A stretch of DNA of 64,000 nt from Pomphorhynchus laevis (lineage: Eukaryota; Acanthocephala; Palaeacanthocephala; Echinorhynchida; Pomphorhynchidae): contig WNNJ02001739.1 of assembly GCA_012934845.2 (NCBI GenBank), forward strand, positions 496,001-560,000, in the 5' to 3' direction. Shown piece after piece: positions 34,760-46,586 of the stretch (position 1 is the first letter of the stretch; each line of letters starts with the position of its first letter). The notes under the pieces are model-generated. The model did no database searches. It was not told where the DNA came from and saw only the letters and a program-made list of their open reading frames with translations. The position numbers were made by a program, and so were the translations under genes.

Positions 34760-35688
34760 ATAATAAGCTAAATTTCTTTTATTTTAAATTTATATTCTGC
34801 TAAAAATTGCCTCGGAGGTTCACTAGATTACCGAAATAAGGAATAAACTATAAAATAAAAATCCGCAGGTATGATGAGTCCTGAAAAAATGTATTGAAAA
34901 AATATATTACGAAAAATAGTTCAAAGTCCTATATGGTAACAACATTTTAAAACAAATTGTCTTTCTCGAAAAGATTTAATCAACGTAATAAGTTAGCAAA
35001 TAACGAAGCAAATGTTTTTTTACAATTGAAATATAACAGATAGACGATATAAATAGACAATCACGCAAACAATTTCTTAACAATTCATTTATCAACCATT
35101 ACTCGATAAAGTTAAGACAAATCAAACAATTACATGCTGTTTTATCATGCTTACGACTCAACAAAATGTGCTCTTTCTGTGGGCTGAATTATTTACAGAG
35201 GTCTACCTAACGACGTTATTACAATAAAATATACAATTACAAGAAGTACAGTCTGCTGTCATATGTCATGCAATTATTAATATATTATCAACTATTCTGA
35301 TGTGGATAAAATAGAAACATATGCCAATCAAAAATAAAAAACAATACGTTATACCGTAAAAATTAAATAAAAAACTAATAAATAGCGAATTTAAATCTAC
35401 ACTAATTATTTATAGTTGACAAGAAAATATTTAAAGCACATTTTAAAACTATTGAGATCTTTCATGTATTAACTATTAATGATGTATTAATACACCCTAA
35501 GTATAATTGGATTTGATTACTACAAATAATTAACTTTATCTCATTTGACTTTCTTTTTGAAAATTTTTTACCGAAAAATGGTTAAAAGTTAATATGATTT
35601 ACTAAAATGTTGCACTCTTAATGTTTTAAACCGTTAATAATGTTTTTACGGCTATAAATAATATTCAACTAAAATATAATCAAAATAC
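34760..35688. other. AT-rich spacer
   Basis: No gene or repeat recognised. Confidence 0.5.
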
Positions 35689-35850
35689 ATGGATATAAAT
35701 AAAATAATTAAAGATAAACATTTTGCTAATATTCTTGAATTTCACAATTTGAAGGGTGCTTTTGTAAGTTATAATAACAGTACAATCACTGATGGCCATG
35801 AATTCGTGACGACATGTTTTGGTGACGATATTTGCGTATTAAAACATTAA
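35689..35850 (+). CDS. Small coding-like ORF or exon, unknown
   Basis: 53 residues from an ATG to TAA in otherwise stop-rich DNA. The second half has codon and residue use like a real protein: NLKGAFVSYNNSTITDGHEF, then TTCFGDDICVLKH at the end. No domain recognised. A GTAAGT lies inside it, so an alternative reading is a shorter exon ending at about 35762. Length is too short for certainty. Confidence 0.3.
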   Translation: MDINKIIKDKHFANILEFHNLKGAFVSYNNSTITDGHEFVTTCFGDDICVLKH

Positions 35851-36117
35851 TAAATACTTAATTTCTACCATAATTTTTATGTAGTCTATTGCAAAACTCT
35901 ACGACTGTGAGATAAATAATAGGATCAAATTTAAACACGGAATAAATAATTTAAAATATGGAATAAATTGTTACCGCATAAGGACAATTTTTTTAATTAT
36001 AATAAAGAATTGAAAACGATATGATACTAGCTTTATCATATATGCAAGGAATAAACTATAAAATAAGAAGAATAAGAAGAAGGAATAAACTATAAAATAA
36101 ACTATATAAATAGTTTA

Positions 36118-36660
36118 TTGATGGTAGCCGGTGCTGCTGGCTACCATCAGCGCGTCTAGGAGTGATGAGGAAATCTGCTCTACTTGTAATCGAAGTCCTG
36201 TTTTTGGCAACATCTTCGATTATGAATCTAAAGCTGTTTAGCTCCCGGAGCACAGTTTTACACATTCTGCGATTAAATTATATATAGTTTTAAATCGAAT
36301 TGTGTTAAACTGTGCTCCGGGAGCTAATAAGCTTCAGTTTTATAATTGAAATTGTTGCTAAAAACAGGAGTTCGATTACAAGTAGAGCAGACTTCTTTAT
36401 CACAACTAGACGAGCTGATAGTAGCCGACAGCACTCATCAATAGGATGAACTACCATAAGTCGTTTCGGCTGCCTTGTGATATACTAAGAAGGCATCTCC
36501 AAGAATTTGCTTACGTGGTAGCATGCGCATTACCTCTTTAAACTAACCATGTGCTTTCCGGATCATCCTAATTTTATTCGGCAGGAATTTTACTTGCTGT
36601 CGTTGTTTGCTTTCTCACAGGATCCTTTGGAGGATACATTTTTATAGTTTTAAATCGGAT
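36118..36660. mobile_element. Family-E-like foldback pair
   Basis: Inverted arms: 36120-36262, with CTACTTGTAATCGAAGTCCTG, GCTCCCGGAGCACAGTTTTA, returns inverted at about 36308-36435 (AAACTGTGCTCCGGGAGC, CGATTACAAGTAGAGCAG). The right side continues GCACTCATCAATAGGATGAA and GTCGTTTCGGCTGCC, similar in order and wording to the family-E unit at 63603. It appears to be two SINE-like units head to head. Noncoding. Confidence 0.7.
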
Positions 36661-36699
36661 TGTGGTTAGTTTAAAGAGGTAATGCTACATAATGATTCT

Positions 36700-36800
36700 G
36701 TAGTTGGTTTTCAATGCGAAAGTCACCTTTTGTGACCTATCGACTATTCAATAGATAAATAAGCAGCCATCAAAGGATCACTAATCCCGATTTAAATCGA
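36700..36800 (+). repeat. SINE 3' domain shared with 26120
   Basis: CTGTAGTTGGTTTTCAATGCG followed by AAGTCACCTTTTGTGACCTA matches the 3' part of the SINE at 25916-26195 with moderate divergence. The tRNA-like head is missing here. Confidence 0.5.
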
Positions 36801-36859
36801 TCTTCATGATACCGTACGAAACTATATATATTATATATATTCTAAGAGTTTATAAATTA

Positions 36860-37130
36860 GATGGGTTGGCAATCTAGCGCAAATATATCGGAATTAGCAA
36901 AGTGAATCTAGCTACTCGGCAATCCAATAGCACAATGGTCTGTGCTATTAGAATGATGTCAGAAAGTATAAACAGGCCTTCGGCGCGAATAAGGCTTTTG
37001 AAATGGGGTAATGTCGATTGCAAAGAAACTGGTAGATCTTCATCAAACAAGAAATCCTTTGTGTAAAGTGATTACAGCGGATCAGGATCCGCAATCATAA
37101 ATGAAAATCTCATTATACGATGTAATATGT
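36860..37130. other. Noncoding, possibly repeat-derived
   Basis: GC-richer than its surroundings. TAGCACAATGGTCTGTGCTA at about 36929 is tRNA-like, but nothing else confirms a SINE. Confidence 0.3.
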
Positions 37131-37139
37131 TGAGGAAGG

Positions 37140-37490
37140 CCCATAGATGTCATGTTGTTAATTAAGATTTTCATTTAGAAGTCAACAGTTGATATGTCGA
37201 AGGTTTTGGAGAAGTCGACGAAAACTATGTATGCGCAATGACTGAACGATATCATTGCGAAAATAGTGTCGAGCTTTGGTTAGATCAGTCGTGGTGAATG
37301 TCGATATCGAAATCTTTGTTGTTCGGGAGGAAGTTGCTGATCGGAATAGATAGAAACGCGATATTAAGTAAAACTGATAAGAATTTAAAATAATGATTAA
37401 GGAGTGTTTTCCTGATAAATGTTAGGATCCAGATAGTACTTTAACCACAGATTAATCCCATGACTTAGAAACCGAGTGTAATATAATACA
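37140..37490 (-). pseudogene. Degraded LINE reverse transcriptase fragment
   Basis: The minus strand near 37180-37320 reads FRYRHS (GFRxxxST-like), then about 40 codons later VFVDFSKTFDIS, a clear RT motif A. Stops and frame changes are frequent. The clade is not determinable; a CR1/Jockey origin is likely from the VDFSKAFD form. Confidence 0.5.
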
Positions 37491-37649
37491 TTATTAGATT
37501 AATTGAAATGCTCAAAACTCGTATAATCATCAGAATCTTGCTGACGATCGCGACTCGCGTCACATAGATCAGTCAAAATCCTTTGTGTCTAATTTTCTGG
37601 CAATTCATTAGTTAATGATTTGGCCTGCTCAGTTATAGAATTACTAAAT

Positions 37650-39560
37650 TTAGTTATTTTCTCTGTTAATTTTCAGAATTAAGCTCATTTAAAGGTACTA
37701 GATGTCTAATTGACAACTTTATTTGATATTTGGATATCGCGTGTTCGCAATTGACGTGAAGCCATGCTTTTTCCACAATTGGTTCGTACTTCGAACGTCA
37801 TGGAAATACTCGCACAGAACTTTGCTTTCAATATTTAACTATGCTTGTAAGTTGTTACCCGATGCACTCCGTCTGACGTGAAGGAACATACTCTCGTGAG
37901 TGTGCATCCTGAACTAGTACATAAAAAAGACCTAATTGCATGTAAGGCAACAATTAAAACCACTTCCCACTTTGATATTGAAAATTAATCAGTATTTATA
38001 GCCAGTTCGATTATCTTCCACAGTGGACCATCATTATCTCAGCCTGCTCATTTATAGCAGAATTGAAGGGATTCGATGTGTTTGACACTATACCATTACA
38101 ATATTATAACGTCCGCAAATCTTAGTTAGTAAAGGTTTGAAATTCACTCCAAAAGTGAATCTTTGGAAGTGAAGATTTGGCATTCCATAAAAAATGAGGT
38201 GCTGAATATGTAAAGTATATGCTGCAAACATTTGTTTCGGATGTCATGTTTAAAAAAGCAAAATCAAAAGGTAATAGACAAAACGCATTTACTACCATTA
38301 ATAATTATAGCTTGTCTGATTTTGTCGGCAGTGGTTCCTTAAATCAATGTTCATCCGGTCAAAGGGTTTCAATAATCGTATAATTTGTGCGTTAGGTTGT
38401 TTCAGAAAACGTCGTTTAATTCTGTAACAGATGGAACACTGCCGAGTGACTGTTCTGACATTATCAGCGTTGTAAGGAAGGCTTAAACTCTTCATATGAT
38501 GAATCTGGTTATCTTTTAATTCAAATCTGGTTAGCTTTTCGTTCAAATCTGGTTAGCTTTTCGTTCAAATCTGTTTAGCTTTTGTTCTTGAGTTTGCTAT
38601 GCTGCTCCAGGCTAAAATGAATGATAATGACTTTTGACAAGACAAAATGTTCTTGCTAACAAGTACCTCAATTTTCTGATCACTATAATTATAGCATATG
38701 CCTCTTTTTCTATAGATGCATGTATTTGATCAATTATTGTCAACCTCCTCGTTGAGAAGGTCATCGACGTATCACCCTGTGATAGTCGCGTCGATCGCAT
38801 ATTTTGACTCTTCTATTTCCACCATGGATGGCAATAACGAATCAGGTGGTGATATTTTTGCTTCCAAAAGATAATATTCAAAACCTCTAAGCATTAAAGG
38901 AATTTACATGGTATGGGAGATAACGGGTTACTAGCTAAGAAATGAATCCTATCTGAAATTAGCGATAAATTTCGAATAGTAAGAAAAGATTCCGATCAGA
39001 CTTGCTTGCTTTGTTATGTTTTTGGGGGAGGTATTTTTAGAAGACACTTGTATCGAGTTGGGTTTGGTTTGATCACACCATCTTCAATCAAATAACCAAG
39101 TAGTTTTATACTTATCAATGAATATTGACATTTATCACGATTCTGCTTCAGCTTGTAGTGGTGTACTACATCAATATATTGTTAAGTTATCATAGTGTTC
39201 GGATTGATCTTTATCACATATTGTGGTATTACCAACGTAAACAAAGGTCATCTTTAAGTTTTCGTCGTTCACAATCTTACCCATAACTCTTAAAAAGGCT
39301 ACAACCCCGTTTATAACTTCGAAAAAATTCGTTTAAATGGATATAGTATCACAGCTGCTTCAAATGTTCTATTGTTTCCGATAGGAGTATCTAGTGATAT
39401 GCGTTTTGAAGGTCAAGCGCCTGAACACTTTGTATGTTGCGATTTTTGCAATCATTTGATCGAGATTTGGTGTAGTATATGAGTCCAGGACAGTATATCT
39501 ATTGACAGTCTATAAGAATTTGATTACTAATCGTTTTTTTTATTTTGAACTGCGAACTAT
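37650..39560 (-). mobile_element. Ty3-type (Mag-like) LTR retroelement fossil, pol only
   Basis: On the minus strand, in order: RT remnants (about 39560-39000), RNase H remnant (about 38800), integrase zinc-binding and core regions (about 38550-37870) and the tail after integrase (to about 37650). The order RT-RNase H-integrase places it in Ty3 elements, and the wording around the integrase suggests the Mag clade. No LTRs or gag were identified. It is broken in many places and looks old. Confidence 0.7.
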
Positions 39561-39709
39561 CAACACGTGAGCTCTGTATGCTGATGATATGATGATCATC
39601 ATATGACGATTATCATATCGTTTTTTATTATTATCGTTTTTCTCATTTTCCCCCGCGAACTATCAACACTTGAGCTCTGTATGCTGATGATATGATGATC
39701 AGCATACGA
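39548..39709. repeat. About 50-bp direct repeat with ATGATCAT palindromes
   Basis: A block with GAGCTCTGTATGCTGATGAT followed by ATGATGATCA occurs at 39548-39600 and again at 39659-39709 (offset 111). It leads straight into the 14-bp minisatellite. Confidence 0.75.
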
Positions 39710-39909
39710 TGATTTGGCTGCTCAATTTGGCTGCTTCAATTTGGCTGCTTCAATTTGGCTGCTTCAATTTGGCTGCTTCAATTTGGCTGCTTCAATTTGG
39801 CTGCTTCAATTTGGCTGCTTCAATTTGGCTGCTTCAATTTGGCTGCTTCAATTTGGCTGCTTCAATTTGGCTGCTTCAATTTGGCTGCTTCAATTTGGCT
39901 GCTTCAATT
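39710..39909. repeat. 14-bp minisatellite, about 14 copies
   Basis: Near-perfect tandem copies of CAATTTGGCTGCTT. Because 14 is not a multiple of 3, all three frames repeat every 42 bp (14 residues); all are open and give NLAASIWLLQFGCF-type repeats. One frame runs without a stop into the LINE ORF1 downstream. Just after the array, CAGCCAAATTC is an inverted piece of the unit. Very low divergence among copies implies recent expansion. Confidence 0.95.
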
Positions 39910-39913
39910 CAAC

Positions 39914-40955
39914 AGCCAAATCGATAAAATTTCAGCCAAATTCAGACGAAAAAATGTTTGTTTGTTCTATCCCTGACAAGGTTAGTGATGTTCATTTTTC
40001 TGCTAATGATGTGGTGGGTTTAGAGGAACTTCCCCCTATCCTTAAAGCCAGAAATTTGGTACAGTTTAAACTAGTTGAGCCTATAGAAAGACACAGATTA
40101 TTTGATATATTTATCAAACCGTTTGCCAACAAGTACAACAACCGCATTCTCGTTAATTTTATTAAAATTTATGATGCTGATATCAAGATTTCCTTCGCCA
40201 CGGCTGGGTTAGCGAATGAATATGATTTTTTGCTGAGAAATTGACCAGCCTCTGCACCTTAAAAACCATACCGATTATGGCCTCACTAAATATCACTAAT
40301 CTTCCCTCACTCATAAAGAAAGAAGATATCAAGATTCTGGAAACGAAATTTAGAGTTACAAACTTCCGCAATTTAATGGGAAGGATCGACTATCCCCTCC
40401 CTATCGGTTTTGTTAATACTTCGTTGGATAATGCCGAGGTTTTATCCAAGTAAGGATGCAATCCGTTTATTGGATTCAATTAAATTTTCAAACACTTAAG
40501 CTTAGAAGATTGAACATACCCCACTGCAACAGGTGTCACTAATGGGGGCACTGGGATTCTGGATGTGAGTCCCCCAGGTCTTGTGGCGTATGTTGGAGAA
40601 ATAATTGTACCCAGACGGGGGGAAATGTGCCTCTTCCCCAAATGCTCGAACTGCGAGGGGGCACACCCAGCATGGACTAGGAAGTACACTGCCTTCAAAG
40701 CCTATGCTGATCGTCACCTTCCACAGAAACCGTGTCCTGATTACAGAAACCGTATTCTACTGTCAGACAGTAGAATGTCTGACCGAGACATTGTTCAACT
40801 ACTACAGTCTACAAAGCAGTCTTTGATGAAAGAGTTACAAACTCTTATTTCTAGTCGACTTTCATTTTTGTTTTCTTCACCTCAGACTGCAGCAGTTACG
40901 GTGCCTGAATCAAAGAATAGGGGGAGGGGCTCAGCCCACGCTGTGCCCCAGTAAA
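39914..40955 (+). pseudogene. LINE-A ORF1 (nucleic-acid chaperone with zinc knuckles)
   Basis: Read in three overlapping frames. The first (to 40244) has KVSDVHFSANDVVGLEELPP, ERHRLFDIFIKPFANKYNNR and LVNFIKIYDADIKISFATAG. The second (to 40453) has NFRNLMGRIDYPLPIGFVN. The third (40565-40955) has CSNCEGAHPAWTRKYTAFKA, the last of the CCHC-type zinc knuckles of I/Jockey-group ORF1 proteins, and a polar tail. Copy A6 shows the preceding knuckles as CNQCHAWGHW...C. In active relatives this protein coats the RNA. Frame changes near 40240 and 40450-40560 break it. Confidence 0.75.
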
Positions 40956-41108
40956 AATCGGCAAAATGATAAAGGCGAAGATGGCGGTAGAAGAAAAGGG
41001 AAATGAAGATACTGCTAAAGGGTAAGTGTCTTCCCTAGTAGGGGCTAGTAGCGGGAAGGGCTACCACTCCGCACCCAGCTCTGTCTAGGTTGGGCAATCC
41101 CGTACAAC

Positions 41109-42600
41109 TTGTCTATCACAATGCAGAGTACTCGTGAGCCTTTTTCACTGAATATAATTCAGTGGAATTCGAAAGGTTCTTCTGCCCTTAGACTTCTATA
41201 TGGTAAATATGCAGATGTTATAGTTTTTCAGGAGACACGATCTACCGTCACCCACAGGACATTACTCGATTCATCCCTAAGCACATTTGTTCCCACTATA
41301 CTCCGTACATAACCCCGCCTCACTCATCTTCATCTCAAGGTCTTTTAACCTTAGTTTAATGCTTCTTAAGATCCTCTCATCTACTCAACTATTATTGTCC
41401 AACCCTGTCTTGTTTAGTTATATCACTCTGTAAGAACGATAAACGCCTCAGTCTAGCCAATGTTTACGTCCGTCCAGGTGAGATTCACAAAAACCGTGAC
41501 CTCCTCGATAGGATTATTGATAGCAGTTACGAAATTGTACTTGGTGACTTCAACGACAGAACTGGTCGTTGGATTAATGCAGCACTCCGCAGAGGCAAAA
41601 ACGGTTATCTTATCCATAAACCACCGTCCCCACCTTTCATTGCATATCAACGAATTCACTCATTGACTTATTACTGCTCCATGAGATGTGGTTGTTGAAA
41701 CCTCACTGTACACAGCAGTCGCGACAACATCTGTCCACCTCTTATGACTTGATTCATTGGCAGATAGAAGATGATACGCTGCTTCGAAGAAGATTCCATT
41801 TTGATCCTATCAGAGTGGCTTTCTTTCAGGCAGCTATCCAACGCTTCCCCCGAATTGTTATTGAGAGTCTAACCGAACTTAATTCCTACTTTTCTTCGAA
41901 GCTACCGTAACGCATTCGAATACCTACAAAGGTCGCATTTACAATTCCACTCCGACAAAACTCAAGACCTTAACATTTATGCTCAATCTTCCTAATCTCT
42001 CTGCTTCTGCCAGGCAAGTTCTCTCGAAAGAATATTGGAGCTCTAGGTATAGGTTCCAACTGGGTTAGGATAGGGCAAGTATTGCTTCCCTTAATCCAGC
42101 CCAGTCTTCCTTCTGGAAGATAGTCAAGAAGGAGAAGTTTGTCTGTTGGGAGGATAGAGCCTTGGGTTGGATTGGTAAAATAGGTCTTGATAAGGTTTTG
42201 GAGGAGTCACTATCCCTACATAATTATGGAGCCACTCAATCACCTCAACCAATCCTGCCTCGGGGAGACTTTAGAAGTATAGATCTATCTGTCTCAAATA
42301 TTCTTAACTCCTGGGACCACTTCCGGGCACCTCCAAATCCGTTGCTCCACTCTCTTCTCATGTCTGTCAGCTTTTGACAACCGAACAAAGAAGAGAAGTG
42401 ACCGTCACAATGCTTTTAGCCACCCCCTCCGATGTTGCCGGCATCAACATTTGTAGGCGTACTTTATTCCAAAGAAAAATCCGGTCTCTTGTTATAAAGA
42501 CTTTCGTCCCATTTCGATTCATAATTCCCTGGTGTCGGTTTACGAAAAAGCGATTGCTCGAAAAATCCGCGATCATTTAAGTAGGCAAAATTTAATCCCA
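41109..42600 (+). pseudogene. LINE-A ORF2 remnant: endonuclease, linker, start of RT
   Basis: Starts MQSTREPFSLNIIQWNSKG, with YADVIVFQETRS as the second endonuclease motif. Then, in other frames, VRPGEIHKNRDLLDR and VLGDFNDRTGRWINAALRRG (the GDFN motif intact here). LHNYGATQSPQPILPRGDF marks the linker, and PKKNPVSCYKDFRPISIH begins RT. At least four frame changes occur. The RT palm is missing. Homologous to 12885-14209 and 52967-54150. Confidence 0.75.
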
Positions 42601-42604
42601 TAAT

Positions 42605-45165
42605 ATTTCCATTTTTGGCTGTAATCCATGATTTTTATGTCCGCTTACAACTTAGCTACCTTCCAAATTCCCCTTAAATTTGTATCCATGTTTCACACCT
42701 ACGAGTATTCAATCATTCCTTCTAAACCTGCTTATCAATTGGATTACCTTCTAGACTGTTTGTATCCCCAAATCTTTCCATTGTCGTTACTCTTGTATTG
42801 TCAGTGACCCAGAAATATCTGACCACTATATATGGTCTTAATTAGAATTAATCTAGACGAGGTCGACAAATCTCATAGAATGGTCACTTTTCGCTCATGG
42901 TCTTATTTGCAGCTTGCAGATTTAACTTCTGAACTAGTTTCTACACCATCTACTTGCCTCTCCTCACTTCCCCCTGATGTCCTTGCCAACCTTTACTATT
43001 TCACAGTTTCTTCCATCGTCGATTACATCCTTCCACTCCGAAAATTAACACTTTGCTCCTTGGTTTGACAGTGAATGTCGCTTATGCAAGCGTGTCTCTG
43101 TCGCTTACATAGGACGTGTAAGCATTTAATTTATCGCAGCACTATCACCCTATTTCCATCCATCCACGGTCAATTGCTCAACAAACGCCGTCATTATCGC
43201 TCGCTTCTTCAGACTAAAGCTACGCTCTTTTGGAATAATCAACTATCATCGGCGACTAATGATCAGTCGCACAGGAAAGTATTAAATCTACTCCTTCCAC
43301 GTGACTCTTATTTTTCCGTTTGCTCAATCGATCCTTCAATCTTCGCTATTTATCTCAGATTTAAACTTGATAATGTATGTCGTACTTTTCCACCTCTTGG
43401 TTACTATTCAGTCATTGTCACATCATGCCTTCGTAAACTTTTCCACTATCGTCTATGTCTTCTTCTGAAATTATCGTACTAATATAACGACTCCCCAACT
43501 CTTCATCTCATCATGATCCTTTACCAACAACTCTCCATAAATCTGTTACTCCGCACTAGTATTTATCTTCTATAAACTATTTAACTACTATATTCGACAA
43601 ACAATCTTCCCCGTAGCATAGAAGGCTGCCACTTTCCGTCCGCTGCTAAAATCCCGATCCCACGACCCTAATATTTAATCGTATTACCGCCCTATCTCAC
43701 TACTTCCCATTATTTCGAAACTCGTTAAAATACTCATTTTGCGCCAGGTGATGTCCTACCTAAATTTGTCAAACCTTCTTCCTTATCAAGCTGCATACCG
43801 TAAAAATAGCTCCACTGAAACTGCTTGTCACAAAACAATCGGTGATATTCTGTTGGATCGCGATCAACAGCTAACTTCCCTGATCTTTTCACTTCATTTG
43901 TCGTCGGAGTTTAACATTGTAGATCACTCTATTATCCTTCACCTCCTCCGACATCGTTATGGCTTATTCATCTCTACTTTAAATGGTTCTCGTCATATCT
44001 TACTTGCCGGTCTACAACTGTATTATCTGGCAATGCAGTTAGTTCATCTTTCGCTATACCTCGTGGTGTACCGCAAAGGTTCTGTACACGGTCCTATCTT
44101 CATCTCCTTTCTCCTTGTAGATATCGGTCCACTTTGCTTAGTATTCAAATGTTATGTTATGCAATATGCAGATGACATCCTTATTTATTCGCCCGCACCC
44201 AACTTTCATCCATTAGAATGGATAAAACTCCTCGCCTCGTTTTCAGCCTGCCTAGAATTTCTATCTCACCCACTTTCATCCATTAAAATAGTTGTAAATT
44301 ACACAAAATTCCGTGTTCTTTGGATCCACCTTTCCCGCATAAAGATTAAATCCAATTTTGCTCCCTTTTTCAATGACCAACTCCTTCCTTGCTTGGATTC
44401 GCTAACATTTCTCGAAGTAATTATAGACTCATCTCTCTCATTCTCATCATTTACACTAAAAAAGTTCGCTCCTGTTATCCTATTCTCTGTGACACTTGTC
44501 GCATTCGAAAAACCACCAATTATTTAATTTCTAATACTCTAATGTCCCCTTTCTGCTACCTCGTATTGACTATTGCATCTAACTTTTCTCAAACTCCCCA
44601 TCTTGTGGTACTGCCTCTCTGTATCGCTTTCTTCGCACTGTAGCACACTTCTTCAATGCGGCATTTTGATTTAATCTCCAACGACCTTATTAACTTTCAT
44701 TGGCTCAATGTACGGAATCGAGTTTTATATCACTCTGCTGTTCTTGATTTTCGTTTACTTTATCACCCCTCCGTATCTTCATCTAGAATTGCATTGTGAT
44801 GAATATTCGTCCTCCATAGCACTTAGCTCGAACAATAACTTCCTGCTACATATGCCTCATCATCGGACGAACTTTGGCCTGCGTTCCTGTCTCATTTATG
44901 TCTCTCATTTAGAATTCGCTTTACCTTAAACTTCGTTGCAGCCTAACCGTAAATACCTTTAAATCTATGCTTCGAACCTTTATACTGAGTAACCAGGCTC
45001 TGCAGCAAAACTAGCAATTAGATCCGAATTTTTCACCGTTACAACGTCGGCTACGTGATATGGACTTAAGTCACATCATATTTTTTAATGTTTTCGTTTA
45101 TTTTAGTGGACTTGTAAGCTGCCTAGTTGCATGAGCCACTTAAAAAATAATAAATCTATCTATCA
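42605..45165 (+). mobile_element. CR1-type LINE, decayed
   Basis: The linker after the endonuclease (about 42640-43480) has the SDH-like start followed by a tryptophan and LxSLPPDVLANLYYFTVSSI. Then HGQLLNKRRHYRSLLQTKAT, NYRPISLLPIISKLVKILIL (43680) and RT in 43739-44527. The 3' part ends in ATTTTAGTGGACTTGTAAGC...TTAAAAAATAATAAATCTAT, a CR1-like short-repeat tail. Different from family A in sequence and linker. The endonuclease N-terminus is missing (5' truncation) and frames shift repeatedly. Confidence 0.8.
43739..44527 (+). pseudogene. CR1-type LINE reverse transcriptase
   Basis: 262-residue frame. LLPYQAAYRKNSSTETACHK is RT motif 1/2. SLIFSLHLSSEFNIVDHSII is motif A with the catalytic aspartate region changed (LDLSSAFD expected, LHLSSEFN seen). 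GSVHGPIFISFLL is motif B and MQYADDILIYSP is motif C with an intact YADD. The C-terminal CLDSLTFLEVIIDSSLSFSS is the thumb. Loss of the motif-A aspartate means it is not active as it stands. Confidence 0.85.
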
Positions 45166-45789
45166 TTTATTTACAAATAATTAATGTTCTATATTTTAAA
45201 CCTGGAAATTTGAAGCAGGATTAATTAAAATAAAACTGTACATTTATATTTCGTACAATTTCTTCATTAACTATAAATTGATAAAATAAATTGCGCTATT
45301 TTTCTGTTGACGCTTAGCAGCATCTAGCAAATATAAGAATAAATGTATATATTAATTCTGATACAAAATTCCAGATTTAATTAATGGATCAAAATCACTT
45401 AAAATTTATGTAAAAAGTTTAGAAATAAATTTATAAATATACCCTTTATTTATGTGAATGGCATTATTATATTTTTAAATTTAAATAAAAATGATTTTTG
45501 ATTCAAATTAATTAATTGATCACTTTGGATCTTCTTTGTTATTTCATAATGTAATCTTCATACATCTTATGTTTAAATGTCTCTTAAACATTAAAATTTT
45601 TAAAACATTAATAAAATCAAATTTAAATTATCAAATTACAAATCAATTTAAATCTTAATAAATATAATTTTAAAAAATTCTTGGTTATAACTACTTACAA
45701 AAAAAAGCGATATTTTAGTATTAGAAAAAAGTTTGAGAGATAAATAACATACAACATTTCAAGAAAAAGTTGTGTTTTTCGTAGCCACA
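45166..45789. other. AT-rich spacer
   Basis: No gene or repeat recognised. Confidence 0.5.
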
Positions 45790-46352
45790 TTATTGCTTCT
45801 TACGACAATGAGCTGAATGATCTTATGTCGAAGACACTGAATCTTGTTTTGAGCGACAAAGCTTGGCGCCAGGCTTCACTCCCAGTCGACTTCGATGGCC
45901 ACGGTTTTACTAAAGCCAATGACGTCGTGATTCTAGCCTACTGTGCATTCTCAGCAGCCTCGAATGATTTGGTCAAAAGGATCCTCGGTTCAAAACTGAG
46001 CATCGACAGTGGTTTTTATGACAATCGCTATCTAGCGGCCGCGTCGGAATGGTCTTAATTAGACGGGCCTGATCTGCTACTGGAATTAAAGTATCAAAGA
46101 CAGTGGTCCAGGCCAGTATATACGGACGGTTTCCGATCTTTGCTAGAGGGGGTATCAAACTCGAAATCAAGAGCTCGGTTGCTGACCGTTGCTGTCAAGA
46201 ACGTCCGCGACTTTTTACGGGCCCTGCCGATATCCCTGATGGGAACGAGGTTAGACGATTACTCAATTACCGCGGTGGTTGCTTTGAGACCCGGCGTCGA
46301 TATCTGTCGACCGTTCTTTTATTGTAGAACGCAAAACGTTCTACAATAAAAG
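45790..46352 (+). mobile_element. RLE-type LINE, copy C2 fragment ending in a hairpin
   Basis: Homologous to the middle of C1 (19920-20420). KTLNLVLSDKAWRQASLPVD (45825) matches its EKSLNVALNDTSYKQATLPVD. SKSRARLLTVAVKNVRDFLR and LRPGVDICRP (about 46150-46320) match KARLISVEAPGAVAF and the start of the zinc knuckle. It is cut off there by a perfect 16-bp inverted repeat (46316-46352). Two main frames are used, so it is inactive. Confidence 0.75.
46316..46352. repeat. Perfect 16-bp hairpin at the end of C2
   Basis: CTTTTATTGTAGAACG, a five-base loop CAAAA, then the exact complement. It lies precisely where similarity to the RLE-type element ends, so it looks like a rearrangement or snap-back junction. 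Confidence 0.85.
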
Positions 46353-46586
46353 TTCCACTTTCATCAAATATTTTAAAATTTTTAGTTCCTGTCTGAATTT
46401 TTCGTTGTAATGAAATATTCGTGTTAGAGGTGAAATTTTTCTTAAACGGGATTTAATTTTCTGTTATTAAAAAGTGGAAAGATACTTCCAATGTTGGTTT
46501 TGGTTTAATTGCCAACACGGGAATGATAACTTATTTTTATTCTTATAACTTATAAGCTTTTGACTCATAACTTAAAAGCTCATAAG
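46353..46586. other. AT-rich spacer before candidate exon
   Basis: No gene or repeat recognised. A pyrimidine-rich stretch near 46530-46555 could be the acceptor tract for the candidate exon that follows. Confidence 0.4.

Larger units (their letters stand above)
39910..42600 (+). mobile_element. LINE family A, copy A5 (3'-truncated at a CR1-type LINE)
   Basis: ORF1 (39914-40955, in several frames) is followed by ORF2 from 41121: endonuclease, linker, and the first RT blocks (PKKNPVSCYKDFRPISIHNS, then KAIARKIRDHLSRQNLIP near 42590). It stops there and a different LINE begins. Family membership is shown by ORF1 and endonuclease identity to A2, A4 and A6. It retains the best ORF1 of the family. 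The lost 3' end implies a deletion or recombination at 42600. Confidence 0.85.

Noticed and set aside
36925-36960. tRNA-like string TAGCACAATGGTCTGTGCTA
   Set aside because: No B box, acceptor stem or anticodon arm can be placed, so it is not called as a tRNA gene or SINE.
39709-39976. Three repeat-rich ORFs with WLLQFGCFNLAAS repeats
   Set aside because: All frames of a 14-bp repeat are open, so these are by-products of the minisatellite.
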